This document shows, one piece after another, positions 46,615 to 54,950 of a stretch of 64,000 nt of DNA. Where the stretch lies: assembly GCA_033764435.1 (NCBI GenBank), contig JANRIX010000055.1, forward strand, positions 168,506-232,505, in the 5' to 3' direction. A program made the position numbers and the translations under genes. The notes under the pieces were generated by a model. That model ran no database searches and was not told the origin of the DNA. It was given only the letters and a program-made list of their open reading frames with translations. Every line of letters begins with the position of its first letter. Positions within the stretch are counted from its first letter, which is position 1. This DNA is from JAEUMY01 sp033764435. GTDB lineage: Bacteria > Pseudomonadota > Gammaproteobacteria > Burkholderiales > Usitatibacteraceae.

Positions 46615-47889
46615 TCATCTTCGCCCTGAGGACTGCTGAACATGCTCGAGCAGTCGGTTCTTCATTGATGCAGGCAGTCTGCTTTCCTCGATCATAGGCG
46701 GCCATTGGTCCAGCGCCGATTCGACAACCCCGCGAACAATCGCCCGCCCCCGGGTCTCCAGCATCCCCGCCTCAGCACAGAATGTTCGGAGTACCAGCGG
46801 ATCGAGGAATGTGTCGCGCTTTGCGCTGCCTCTGATCAGAGGCAGCGCGTGCTGCGGTGCTTTGACAAAGGCTGCCTGCGCCACGATGTCATAGGCCGGT
46901 GAAAGCCTTGGCCCTTCTCCATCCACGTAAATGATGCCCACGTTCTTGGCATGTGCGTCTGAATTCCCCAGCAGCTCATTGACCAACAGTCGCCGCAGCA
47001 ATTCGAGCACGTCATCCTCTCGTCCCATCTGCGCCAGCACCGCTGCGAAGTTCGAGTACACCGCGGCGGGATGGCTGTACTTTTCATCGGGCTGCATCCC
47101 AAAGATCTGCGCAAACTCTTCACAGCGAATCCTTCGCCGTCTCACCCGATCAAATCGCTCGACGGCGAGAAACTGAGTGCCCGACAGCGCGAAAGGAACG
47201 TCATCAGCAATCGCCGCAATGGGCACCAACTTCGCTCTGGACGTTTTTACACCGGCAGCAGCCGCCAGCCGAAGGGATAGCTCTTCGAGCTCCGGAAGCG
47301 GTGCGATGTCGGTCGTCGGAAACTTTGCAATGACCGCGGTACCCACCAGGTCCGGCTGGCTCGTGAAGTACCTCCCGTTTGATTCAATCATCGCGAGCTT
47401 AGGTTGCACACCAGCCAGAGCGGCCCCACCGGTCATCGGTTCGGCCACTTCCTCGAAGACCATTTGACCGGGCGCGGTCCTCAGCCACTGTTGAACGGCG
47501 GGTCCGTACTTGATTGCCGGAAACACAGTGACCGCCCCAGGCAGGTTAAGTCCGCAGGCCGCTAGAAGTTCGAAGTGGTCATCCCTTGCGCAACTTCGCT
47601 GATGAGCCACATGGTCTCGCAGCATGCCTTCCGGTAGCAGGTTCTGAAAGAAGGATGGCAGTCGACCGCCGCGCGCGTTGAAGAAGGGAATGTCTGCGTA
47701 TCGGAGCCAATAGCCGGCTCGATCTTCATCTGCCACGACCGTGCCCCAAGACAGGATGGGCGCGTCCGTCTTGCGCCAGAGTCGTGGATCCGGGACAAAT
47801 CGAGTAAGCGCTTCGAGACCTTGGCCCACTTGAATCAACGTGCCGGCGCGGGATCGTCCGAGGAAGACGTCAAGCGCGCGCAATCTCAC
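46615..47889 (-). CDS. hipA: HipA family serine/threonine kinase toxin
   Basis: A 424-residue HipA toxin. N-terminal couple domain (VGQGLEALTRFVPDPRLW; FFQNLLPEGMLRDHV), ATP-binding QPKLAMIESNGRYF, and the kinase catalytic region LLVNELLGNSDAHAKNVGII with the Asp of the DAHAKN motif, then LSPAYDI. HipA phosphorylates aminoacyl-tRNA synthetases and induces dormancy. Its start overlaps the antitoxin stop by 4 bp, hipB first, as in the canonical locus. All key motifs appear intact. Confidence 0.9.
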   Translation of the reverse strand: MRLRALDVFLGRSRAGTLIQVGQGLEALTRFVPDPRLWRKTDAPILSWGTVVADEDRAGYWLRYADIPFFNARGGRLPSFFQNLLPEGMLRDHVAHQRSCARDDHFELLAACGLNLPGAVTVFPAIKYGPAVQQWLRTAPGQMVFEEVAEPMTGGAALAGVQPKLAMIESNGRYFTSQPDLVGTAVIAKFPTTDIAPLPELEELSLRLAAAAGVKTSRAKLVPIAAIADDVPFALSGTQFLAVERFDRVRRRRIRCEEFAQIFGMQPDEKYSHPAAVYSNFAAVLAQMGREDDVLELLRRLLVNELLGNSDAHAKNVGIIYVDGEGPRLSPAYDIVAQAAFVKAPQHALPLIRGSAKRDTFLDPLVLRTFCAEAGMLETRGRAIVRGVVESALDQWPPMIEESRLPASMKNRLLEHVQQSSGRR

Positions 47890-48185
47890 TGGCCGGCCCG
47901 GTCCTTCGCGACCAGTTGCTCAACCAGGCTCAGCGGCCGGGGCGCCGATTGGGTCGGGTCAATGGTGAGCGACTGCGCCACCAGTTTCGGGAGGAGAACC
48001 ACCTCGAGTCCGACTGCATTTGCCACAGCGATCAGTGTCGACAGGCGCGCGGCAGACTTTCCTTGCATCACATTTCGCACAGCCAGATAGGAAAGCCCGG
48101 TTCGGTCGGCAACATCTTTGTAGGTCAGTCGGGCGACCTTCATGCTCTCCTGAAGGGTGCGGGCCACGGTGAGCACATCTTTCAT
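47886..48185 (-). CDS. hipB: HipB family antitoxin
   Basis: A 99-residue XRE-type antitoxin. ARLTYKDVADRTGLSYLAVRNVMQGKSAARLSTLIAVANAVGLEV is the HTH and DNA-binding domain, with a C-terminal tail (LSLVEQLVAKDR) expected to contact HipA. It neutralises the toxin and represses its own promoter. Upstream is an A/T-rich region with an inverted repeat that fits a HipB operator. Confidence 0.88.
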   Translation of the reverse strand: MKDVLTVARTLQESMKVARLTYKDVADRTGLSYLAVRNVMQGKSAARLSTLIAVANAVGLEVVLLPKLVAQSLTIDPTQSAPRPLSLVEQLVAKDRAGQ

Positions 48186-48190
48186 TTAAG

Positions 48191-48214
48191 TATCTATATC
48201 GGATTAAATAGATA
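48191..48214. promoter_or_regulatory. Probable HipB operator
   Basis: TATCTA (48191-48196) and TAGATA (48209-48214) form an inverted repeat with a 12-bp spacer just upstream of hipB. The AT-rich setting fits a promoter overlapping the antitoxin operator. Confidence 0.5.
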
Positions 48215-48606
48215 GTTAAATATATCACCCTGCATGGGCTTTACTTTGCATTTTCTTGGGGAATTCTGCCCTGCCTAAACGCGCCAGCACCCGACCAAAG
48301 AGGCGACTAACGCATTGTTTTTGTGGGGACTCTCAAGATTATTGGTGAAATACGCGAAGAATTGTGCAGCCGAATAAGCGAAATTTGGTCCAGCTGAATA
48401 AGCGAAATTTCCTCCGTTCACTGAACGCCAGTCGTCGTCCGATCGGAACGGGACAGCTTGGACTACTTTCAAGGATTGCGACGCGCTTGGCGCGCTGAAA
48501 GTCCAAGTACTTGTTTATTAAGGATTAGCAGCTTTCTTGATAAATTATCGTCGGCTGAATAATTGCTGCTAATTTGGAAGGCATTCACCCGCCCTGGCAA
48601 TTATTT
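48215..48606. repeat. Intergenic region with 24-bp tandem repeats
   Basis: Between hipB and the XRE gene there is no gene. Two 24-bp units (48354-48377 and 48378-48401) and part of a third (to 48410) share CAGCYGAATAAGCGAAATTT. A 9-bp inverted repeat ATTAGCAGC (48524-48532) and GCTGCTAAT (48565-48573) lies further right. Confidence 0.6.
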
Positions 48607-48648
48607 AACCTACAGAGGTTGACAAAACCGCCCAGAACTTCGGATAAT
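48607..48648 (+). promoter_or_regulatory. Promoter and operator of the XRE/ImmA genes
   Basis: TTGACA (48619-48624) and GATAAT (48643-48648) are 18 bp apart and 49 bp upstream of the start codon. AACCTACAGAGGTT (48607-48620) is a 5-bp-arm inverted repeat touching the -35 box, a good place for autorepression by the XRE protein. Confidence 0.6.
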
Positions 48649-48696
48649 TCTCACCATAATAGGAAAAATCGCGCAACCACCCAAGAAGGAGCAAGC

Positions 48697-49056
48697 ATGG
48701 CTCAACTGACAGCATTCGGTCGCGAAGTCCGGAAGCTGCGCATAGATAGGACTGAGACCTTGCGACAAATGGCGGACGCACTTCAAGTATCACCTGCGTT
48801 TTTGTCAGCAGTTGAAACAGGAAGCAAGCCCATACCCGACGGTTTTCTGGAAAGAGTGATCAAGCATTTCAACTCATCAAACGAACAAAGGACCATCCTG
48901 GAAAACGCGGCAAACATGTCACAAAAAAAGGTACAGATCGATCTTGGTACAGCTACGGACGGTACGCGTGCACTCGCAATTGCTTTCGCACGCCGCCTTC
49001 CTTCAATGAGCAAGACTGAGCAACAGAAGTTGATGGAATTTTTGTCGAAAGACTAA
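48697..49056 (+). CDS. XRE family regulator, CapH-like
   Basis: A 119-residue repressor. Residues about 8-60 form a Cro/CI HTH (TLRQMADALQVSPAFLSAVETGSKPIPDGFLERVIKHF). A C-terminal helical part (ALAIAFARRLPSMSKTEQQKLMEFL) could be the cleavage or dimerisation region. The start at ATG 48697 has AGAAGGAG. Three bp after it an ImmA/IrrE protease begins. Such a pair (CapH/CapP type) controls anti-phage operons: the protease cleaves the repressor upon DNA damage. Here it lies directly before the ubiquitin-like genes. Confidence 0.8.
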   Translation: MAQLTAFGREVRKLRIDRTETLRQMADALQVSPAFLSAVETGSKPIPDGFLERVIKHFNSSNEQRTILENAANMSQKKVQIDLGTATDGTRALAIAFARRLPSMSKTEQQKLMEFLSKD

Positions 49057-49059
49057 CCC

Positions 49060-49623
49060 ATGGACGAGCACGAATTCATCGTTTCGCCGCGCAGCCGAAA
49101 AGAACTCCGAGAAATCGCGGGTTTGGTTCGGCAGGTGTGCGGTTGCAGAGAGGCGAAGGTCGACATCGTCAAGCTTGTCGAGATCGATCTCGCACGTCTG
49201 GACGAAGGATTCGTGCTCCATCTTCCTGACCGCGAGGACATGGGAGACATCGAGGGCCTCACCAATCCGATCGAAAAGTGGATATACATACGTGCCGATG
49301 TGTACGACGGTGCATGCCGCGGACGTGGACGTGACCGGATGACCATAGCGCACGAGCTTGGCCACTACTTACTTCACCGTCAGGCTGACTTCCCGCGAAT
49401 TGCTAAGGGCGCGGAAATTCCGGTATTCCGCCGGAGCGAATGGCAAGCAAACACCTTTGCTGGGGAGCTGCTGATTGGCGTTCAGCACATTCACGGTTGC
49501 TCGGAAGCTCAGCACATCGTAGACCGATTCGGCGTGAGTTTTGAGGCCGCCAATGTACAACTACAGGTTCTACGAAAAGAACAACTCATTATCGGCGGGG
49601 AGGTCACCATGAACACCAAATAG
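49060..49623 (+). CDS. ImmA/IrrE family metallopeptidase, CapP-like
   Basis: A 187-residue zinc metallopeptidase. Active-site motif HELGH (residues 98-102) is complete, and a downstream Glu in EWQANTFAGELL gives the third zinc ligand. In the CapP/ImmA family ssDNA or another stress signal triggers cleavage of the partner HTH repressor. It is 3 bp downstream of the XRE gene. Cleavage of the upstream regulator and relief of the ubiquitin-like operon is inferred from this arrangement. Confidence 0.85.
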   Translation: MDEHEFIVSPRSRKELREIAGLVRQVCGCREAKVDIVKLVEIDLARLDEGFVLHLPDREDMGDIEGLTNPIEKWIYIRADVYDGACRGRGRDRMTIAHELGHYLLHRQADFPRIAKGAEIPVFRRSEWQANTFAGELLIGVQHIHGCSEAQHIVDRFGVSFEAANVQLQVLRKEQLIIGGEVTMNTK

Positions 49624-49625
49624 AA

Positions 49626-49652
49626 ACGGCCAAGCTTTTAGGGCTTGGCCGT
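49626..49652 (+). terminator. Hairpin between the protease and Ubl-E2 genes
   Basis: ACGGCCAAGC (49626-49635) and GCTTGGCCGT (49643-49652) form a 10-bp stem with a 7-base loop, 3 bp after the protease stop. There is no U tract, so it may be a weak or regulated terminator. Confidence 0.45.
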
Positions 49653-49835
49653 GGTGAACAAAGCGTTTTTAGTGCTCCGTTCGGTGTGGTAGCCACAGAG
49701 TATCTAGACGCCTCTCCCCCCTGTCAAGTCCCTTGATTCCGCCTGCGCGATTTCGAAAACGCACGGGTACGGATCGTCATGGCTATCGCTTTCGCGATGG
49801 CCGTCTATAGCACTCGTCTATAAAGGGCAATACAA
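49653..49835. promoter_or_regulatory. Leader upstream of the ubiquitin-like operon
   Basis: A 183-bp gap with no gene. CGTCTATA occurs twice (49802-49809 and 49815-49822) just before the start codon at 49836, as a 13-bp-spaced direct repeat. It could carry a separate promoter for the ubiquitin-like genes. Confidence 0.35.
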
Positions 49836-50546
49836 ATGCAATCGAACAAAGAGCAGGACAACGGCGTTATCGACCTTGAAGTCTACTTCGCAGAAAAGCG
49901 TGAAGTTCCGAAGGGGAAGAAGTACCGGATTCGCATCGACAAGGAGCACTACGTTGTCGATAAATCCGAAATGAACGGCACTGAAATTTTGGCGCTCGCC
50001 GGCAAGACGCCGGACAAGTTTCTGCTGCGCCAAAAGCTCCGTGGCGGCGTGGAACCCGTCGAGCCCAACGAAGTGGTGAGCTTCGTGAAGCCCGGCGTGG
50101 AGCGGTTCATGACCGTGCCCAAGGAAGTCACCGAAGGCGAGGGACCGCAGACCCGCCGGGACTTTACGTTGCTTGCCCAAGACGTCGAGTTCCTCGATGG
50201 TCTTGGCCTTCGGTGGGAGGCGGTGAAAGAAGGCGAGTTGAACGTCATCGTCATCTACGACTGGCCGATTCCTGCGGGCTACAACGTCGACAGGGCTAGC
50301 GTGCACGTGCAGCTCACTAAGGGCTACCCGGACGCGCAGATTGACATGGCGTACTTTTCGCCGGCGCTTGCGCGGGCCGATGGCAAGGGGATCAGCGCGC
50401 TGTCCAACGCCGAGTTCGATGGCACCACCTGGCAGCGCTGGTCGCGCCATCGGACGGCCGAGAGCAAGTGGCGGCCGGGCATCGATGATCTCAGCACCCA
50501 CCTGGCGCTCGTCGGCGACTGGCTCGCTGCCGAGCTCCGCAAGTGA
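49836..50546 (+). CDS. Ubiquitin-like domain fused to prokaryotic E2-like domain
   Basis: A 236-residue fusion. Residues about 25-105 form a ubiquitin-like domain of the multiubiquitin type (KYRIRIDKEHYVV; NEVVSFVKPGVERFMTVPKEVTEG). Residues about 110-235 form a prokaryotic E2 family E domain (FTLLAQDVEFLDGLGLRWEA; YPDAQIDMAYFSPAL; WQRWSRHR; GIDDLSTHLALVGDWL). No Cys is seen in the E2 part. The Ubl part has no free C-terminal glycine, so conjugation would need internal processing near VTEG or act in cis. It overlaps the E1 gene as GTGA. Confidence 0.8.
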   Translation: MQSNKEQDNGVIDLEVYFAEKREVPKGKKYRIRIDKEHYVVDKSEMNGTEILALAGKTPDKFLLRQKLRGGVEPVEPNEVVSFVKPGVERFMTVPKEVTEGEGPQTRRDFTLLAQDVEFLDGLGLRWEAVKEGELNVIVIYDWPIPAGYNVDRASVHVQLTKGYPDAQIDMAYFSPALARADGKGISALSNAEFDGTTWQRWSRHRTAESKWRPGIDDLSTHLALVGDWLAAELRK

Positions 50547-51943
50547 CGGCGCAGAAACGCCTGCATCTCGCGATCTCAGGAAAGCATCACCAAGCCCTGA
50601 GATCGCACCTCTTTCCCGGCGACGGGAAAGAGGCGGTTGCCTTTGCGCTTTGCGGGCGAGCGCGTCGAAGCGACCTTGATCTGCTGCTGGTCCAGGACAT
50701 CCTACCGATTCCTCATGAGCAGTGTTCGGTGCGAACGCCTACGCTCGTCACGTGGCCGGGCGAAGCGTTGGATCCTATCCTTGCGCGCGCGATGGCCAAG
50801 GGCCTCGCGGTCGTGAAGATCCACAGCCACCCGACGGGTGATCCTTGGTTTTCGCCCACGGATGACGAGTCGGACCGCGTTCTCTTTCCGTCCATCTACG
50901 GTTGGCTGGATCAACCAGGGCCGCTGGCCAGCGCCATAATGCTGCCCGATGGCAGGATGGTCGGCCGTGCTGTGGATGAAGCCGGCATCGGTGCGCCGAT
51001 CGACTGCATCCGTGTTGCCGGCGACGACTTCCTCTTCTGGCACCGCGAACATGGCACGACCGTCCCGGCCCACGCCATGAGAGTTGCGCAAGCGTTCGGT
51101 GAAGATACCTATGCGCGCTTGCGTCGACTGAAAATAGGCGTGGTGGGTTGCTCCGGCACGGGCAGCATCGTGATCGAGCAGCTCGCGCGCAACGGCGTCG
51201 GGCACCTGGTCCTGATCGACCCTGACACGGTCGAGGACAAGAACCTGAATCGGATCCTAAACAGCACCGCGCAGGACGCACGCGTCGCGGTCAACAAGAC
51301 GCTGGTGATGAAGCGCGCCATCGACGCGCTGGGATTCGGCACCATCGTCACGGCACATCCGAAGGACGTTTTCGATAAGGGTGTCCTTCAGGACCTCTCG
51401 ACCTGCGACGTCATCTTCGGTTGCGTCGATTCGATCGATGGCCGGCACATTCTGAACAAGCTTGCGTCTGCCTTCCTCATTCCCTACATCGACCTGGGCG
51501 TGAGGCTGGATGCTGACGGGAAGGGTGGAATCGACAGCATCTGGTTGGCCATCCATACCTTGCAACCAGGCGGATCCAGTCTGAAAAGTCGCGGTGTCTA
51601 CAGCCAGGCCGAGTTGGAGGCAGCCTTTCTCCAGCGCAGTAGCCCTGCGGAGTACGAGAAGCAGCGCAAGGAGGGGTACATAAAGGGGCTTGTGGTCAAT
51701 CGGCCCGCCGTCATCTCCGTCAACATGGAAGCCGCGGCCGGCGCCGTGAACGAATTTCTCGCGCGCCTGCACACGTACCGCAACCTGGCGAACAGTCGCT
51801 ACGCCGTCCGGAGAGTTTGCCTCTCCGACCCAGATGCCAGCTATTCGGAAGGAGATGGCGAAGCCTGCCCTGACATGCAGCGACTCGTAGGTACTGGCGA
51901 TGAGAAGCCCTTCCTGCGGATGCCTGCATTGGAGGACGACTGA
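50543..51943 (+). CDS. JAMM protease fused to ThiF/E1-like activating enzyme
   Basis: A 466-residue fusion. N-terminal JAB/JAMM domain: HSHPTGDPWFSPTD gives H94, H96, S104 and D107, with an upstream Glu in GKEAVAF, a full zinc-peptidase set. From about residue 190 a ThiF/E1 adenylation domain follows (IGVVGCSGTGSIVIEQLARNG, VLIDPDTVEDKNLNR). It would activate the Ubl C-terminus with ATP and also remove or mature it. A typical catalytic Cys is not obvious. GTG start at 50543. The deconjugase-E1 fusion is coupled to both neighbours. Confidence 0.85.
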   Translation: MTAQKRLHLAISGKHHQALRSHLFPGDGKEAVAFALCGRARRSDLDLLLVQDILPIPHEQCSVRTPTLVTWPGEALDPILARAMAKGLAVVKIHSHPTGDPWFSPTDDESDRVLFPSIYGWLDQPGPLASAIMLPDGRMVGRAVDEAGIGAPIDCIRVAGDDFLFWHREHGTTVPAHAMRVAQAFGEDTYARLRRLKIGVVGCSGTGSIVIEQLARNGVGHLVLIDPDTVEDKNLNRILNSTAQDARVAVNKTLVMKRAIDALGFGTIVTAHPKDVFDKGVLQDLSTCDVIFGCVDSIDGRHILNKLASAFLIPYIDLGVRLDADGKGGIDSIWLAIHTLQPGGSSLKSRGVYSQAELEAAFLQRSSPAEYEKQRKEGYIKGLVVNRPAVISVNMEAAAGAVNEFLARLHTYRNLANSRYAVRRVCLSDPDASYSEGDGEACPDMQRLVGTGDEKPFLRMPALEDD

Positions 51944-52302
51944 TGTTCAAAGCTCTATGGAACTGGCTGCTTAGCCTCTTCAGCCGTAAGTCGCCGCCGG
52001 CTAAGCCTTCCGCCTACGTCGTTTGCATCGAAACCGAAGAGCCAGAAAAGCTGGAGCCGAAGACGCTGTATCTGATCGGTGAAGACGACGCCTACTGGCT
52101 CGCTGTCTTGGCATGCCCATGCGGCTGCGGCGATGCGATCCAGCTTCCGATGTCACCAGGTTCCAGCCCGTGCTGGCGTGTAGATCGGCCGTTGAATCCA
52201 CCGACACTCTGGCCGTCAATCCACAGGACTGTCCGTTGTAAGAGTCACTTCTTCCTTCGTCGCGGCAACATCGATTGGTGCCGGGACAATTCCTGTCGGT
52301 GA
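51943..52302 (+). CDS. DUF6527 family protein
   Basis: A 119-residue protein. YWLAVLACPCGCGDAIQLPM and SIHRTVRCKSHFFLRRGNIDWC are the DUF6527 signatures; the Cys set suggests zinc binding. A hydrophobic N-terminal helix (ALWNWLLSLF) may be a membrane or signal segment. It starts at ATG 51943, overlapping the E1 stop as TGATG. DUF6527 proteins regularly accompany bacterial ubiquitin-like cascades; a protease or partner function has been proposed, but I cannot confirm a mechanism from sequence. Confidence 0.78.
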   Translation: MFKALWNWLLSLFSRKSPPAKPSAYVVCIETEEPEKLEPKTLYLIGEDDAYWLAVLACPCGCGDAIQLPMSPGSSPCWRVDRPLNPPTLWPSIHRTVRCKSHFFLRRGNIDWCRDNSCR

Positions 52303-52346
52303 AAGGAACTCTGAGACGAGATTGGTTTGCCTAGAAGTCGTTCTGC

Positions 52347-52522
52347 GTTCGTGGGCACCCAAAAGTACACAATGCGGCGCAATCACAAATGCCAGCGTTT
52401 CAGAGGATATTCTTTCTGTCTTGCTTGACTCCGGAAAGTTCGACGCACTAAGAAGTGTACCCCCCAGGTAAATTCAAACGCGCAAGCCTGTGAAATTTCA
52501 GTATTTTTCGTCGCGCGCGAAC
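52347..52522 (+). repeat. 175-bp inverted-ended repeat, copy A
   Basis: GTTCGT at the left and CGCGCGAAC at the right form imperfect inverted ends. The word GGCGCAATCA is at 52376, 29 bp from the left end, exactly as in copies B and C. AAGTGT is 106 bp in. No coding potential seen. Confidence 0.75.
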
Positions 52523-52532
52523 ATGATTTGGC

Positions 52533-53585
52533 TCAGTAGCCGGTCGAGCGATTCACCAGTGCGGTCGCCATCTTCGATGCGGCGCTCATCAAGCAAGCTT
52601 TGAACTTTAGTGAGTCCGTTTCCCCAGGCACTTGCTTCGTACTAACTGCAAGCACCCCCATCACTCTGCCGTCGCCCGGTGCACGGAGCGGCGCAGCGGC
52701 GCTGAGAGCGCTTGGCGCCAAGAACCCATTTTGTGCAGGGATCAGTGGAGCGAGCACCGTGCGGTTCTCTCGAAAAGACTCGGCGATGACAGAAGCGGCT
52801 ACGTCGACACCTATACGGGCCGCCCATCCGGCGGGCTCTCCAAGTTCAGTGCTGATCTTCAACAACACCAGCTCGCCATTCTTGTCATCAAGGTAAGTAG
52901 CGACATCCACTGCGCCTGTATGTAGGCCGAAGTGTGCTGCCAGCTTTGCAGATGCGGCATTCGAAACCTTTTGGAGAATGGCTTTGTCTTCTTCGCTGAA
53001 TGACGGTCGGGCCAGATAAGCGCTCCAGCGTTCATACGGAAGCTGGCTATTTCGCACCGCCTGCGCGAGACGGCCTGCTTCAGTGGCCCGTTGGCCAGGA
53101 ATGAAGTCAGACTGTTCCGGCACTGCCTCTCCTGAGACAACGTACTGATCGAGAGAGCCCGGGTTCGACTCGGCGATTCGATGAAAGCCCTTTTCTTCGA
53201 TGCGCAGCGAGTTGAATCGCCCTGCTTGTAGCAGTGCGGTCCATGGGTAGTCGGGCGCGACGTCCGGATCGATCAAGACGAGCTTATCCACCTTCAACGT
53301 AGGCTCTTGCAGTAGCAGTTGGGTGACAAGCCAAGTACCGATTCCTTGACAGAGTATCGAGGGTCTTTCGACACTTGACTGGCGATGAATCTCGTCGAAG
53401 GACTGCCGAAACTGGGTAAGCATTCGCGGGCGAAGCCAAGGCAAGGCGAGTTGCAGCGCTGCAATTTTCCCAAAACTGAAGATGTACGGGACGATGTTGT
53501 GTTCAGCGATCTGGGTGATGACCTCCCGTCGCCAGTACTGCGGCGCGTGGTGGTCATGAATCACGAGCGCAAGGGATCGCGCCAT
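52533..53585 (-). CDS. Alpha/beta-hydrolase-like protein with C-terminal GAF-like domain
   Basis: A 350-residue protein. Residues about 1-160 look like an alpha/beta-hydrolase-type fold (IHDHHAPQYWRREVI; ILCQGIGTWLVTQLLL; KLVLIDPDV). The nucleophile Ser of GxSxG is not evident, so it may be a dead enzyme or a different fold. Residues about 215-345 have GAF-like features (GELVLLKISTELG, VMGVLAVSTKQV). Start at 53585 follows GGAGG. It is alone with a small gene between repeats A and B. Could act as a sensor; function unknown. Confidence 0.5.
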   Translation of the reverse strand: MARSLALVIHDHHAPQYWRREVITQIAEHNIVPYIFSFGKIAALQLALPWLRPRMLTQFRQSFDEIHRQSSVERPSILCQGIGTWLVTQLLLQEPTLKVDKLVLIDPDVAPDYPWTALLQAGRFNSLRIEEKGFHRIAESNPGSLDQYVVSGEAVPEQSDFIPGQRATEAGRLAQAVRNSQLPYERWSAYLARPSFSEEDKAILQKVSNAASAKLAAHFGLHTGAVDVATYLDDKNGELVLLKISTELGEPAGWAARIGVDVAASVIAESFRENRTVLAPLIPAQNGFLAPSALSAAAPLRAPGDGRVMGVLAVSTKQVPGETDSLKFKACLMSAASKMATALVNRSTGY

Positions 53586-53677
53586 GTCTGGCCTCCTGTC
53601 GGGCTGTTTGCCGCGGGGTAGCGGGCAAGGCCTGTGTACGTTGGGGGCGCGGCCGAGAGACAGATCATCGCTGCGGA

Positions 53678-53926
53678 TTAAGTCGTCGGGTCTTCGCGGC
53701 CCCGATTAGTGAAGCTCCGGCGCGGCGGATCCACATCGCTTTCTGCACTCGTCGGGGCCAAATGGTTTATCAGATCGAGTAAGGACAACAGGACTTCAGG
53801 ATCATCCGGTCTGGCGCGTATCCATCCATCCAGCCGCACAAGGAAGACGGTCTCGATTTGACGGGTGTGCGGATCTTTTGAGAAAAGCGATCCCAGTTCA
53901 TCGTTCTCTGCAATCGGGCTGTTCAT
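53678..53926 (-). CDS. Small hypothetical protein
   Basis: An 82-residue protein starting at ATG 53926 with GGAGG upstream (MNSPIAENDELGSLF). VFLVRLDGWIRARPDDPEVLLSLLDLINHLAP is a helical, acidic region of no family I recognise. It lies upstream of the hydrolase/GAF gene on the same strand, 92 bp apart, so they may be one transcript. Confidence 0.5.
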   Translation of the reverse strand: MNSPIAENDELGSLFSKDPHTRQIETVFLVRLDGWIRARPDDPEVLLSLLDLINHLAPTSAESDVDPPRRSFTNRGREDPTT

Positions 53927-54195
53927 GAGGCTCACCTCCTACTCAGTACGATGTGGCCAATGGCGCGATACTTCCGCAGGCCGACTATACGTCCCGACTA
54001 CGAATCTTGGAAGTGTCGGAGAGCACAATGGCAAGGCTGAGACCGCTACCGTGGAAGTTCACGTAACGCTCTCTTGCGCCTTAATCTCTGGGAGCACAGT
54101 TTCGCCGGATCGCTTGACGACAGCAGGACAAGCCACGGGATTCGCAGGTGTCGTGCACACTCGCCTTTTCTGAGAGAACTAAAGGGAATGCGCCT

Positions 54196-54375
54196 ATTCG
54201 TGCGCGCCCGTCAGTTTGCAGCGGGGCGCAATCACAACTACCCTGTGCCGCAAAAAGGCTGCTTGCCTTGCCTGCTTACAAGAAGTACAGCGCACAGAAA
54301 TGTGTATCCCTAGGGAAACTCAGACGCTGTGAGACTCGATCGCGAGAGACCGGACGCGGGCTGTCGCTGCGCGAC
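54196..54375 (+). repeat. 175-bp inverted-ended repeat, copy B (degenerate)
   Basis: ATTCGTGCGCG at the left and GCGCGACC near the right are eroded inverted ends. GGCGCAATCA is 29 bp in (54225), as in the other copies; AAATGT replaces AAGTGT 102 bp in. The surrounding 53927-54511 has no convincing gene. Confidence 0.65.
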
Positions 54376-54511
54376 CAAACAATCAGCCTGCAGCATTGCT
54401 CGCGAAAAAATGTTGGTCGGTGCCGGATGCAGCCAGTGTAGCCTCAACATCACCGAGTGCGTACACAATCTGTGGGCCATGCCACCCCCAAAAGAACTTG
54501 CAATCAGACGA

Positions 54512-54709
54512 TCAGGGATTCCTGTTCATGTGCTTCAGCGCAATGGCACCCAACACCTCGCCTGGCAGCGCAAACGACTGCTCAGCACCCCTGTGGTGCT
54601 GAGCAGTCTGCATCGCAGCAAACATGGCTTCGAATTCTTGTTTGGATACGTCCGCGAGCTGGCGCGATGCTTCAGTTTGAGGCAGCTTGTTGATCGGGTT
54701 TTCTCTCAT
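54512..54709 (-). CDS. Small hypothetical protein
   Basis: A 65-residue protein from ATG 54709 (MRENPINKLPQ), preceded by GAAGGG. It is Gln/Ala-rich and largely helical (EFEAMFAAMQTAQHH). No family recognised. An in-frame ATG further upstream (54766) lacks a ribosome site. It could be spurious. Confidence 0.35.
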   Translation of the reverse strand: MRENPINKLPQTEASRQLADVSKQEFEAMFAAMQTAQHHRGAEQSFALPGEVLGAIALKHMNRNP

Positions 54710-54950
54710 GGTCATCCCTTCGAATCGATCTTGGGGAAATCGGAAAAGCAGTTGACTCTGATTCATCCGCTGCAGCGCAACTGATGGCTACAGACATTGT
54801 GCCACCACTGAGGAGAAGTAGATTTCGATCCAATTCGCTGCCGGCGAAAACTTGGATAACGTTTATCGCCCATGAACAGTCCGGCTCATCCTCGGCGTGA
54901 CAGACAAGTTGGTGGGCCGCGCTGGCGATGGAGTCGAGTTACTGCCTTAT

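Noticed and set aside
48354..48410. CRISPR array
   Set aside because: The units are contiguous 24-bp tandem repeats without spacers, and no cas gene is present.
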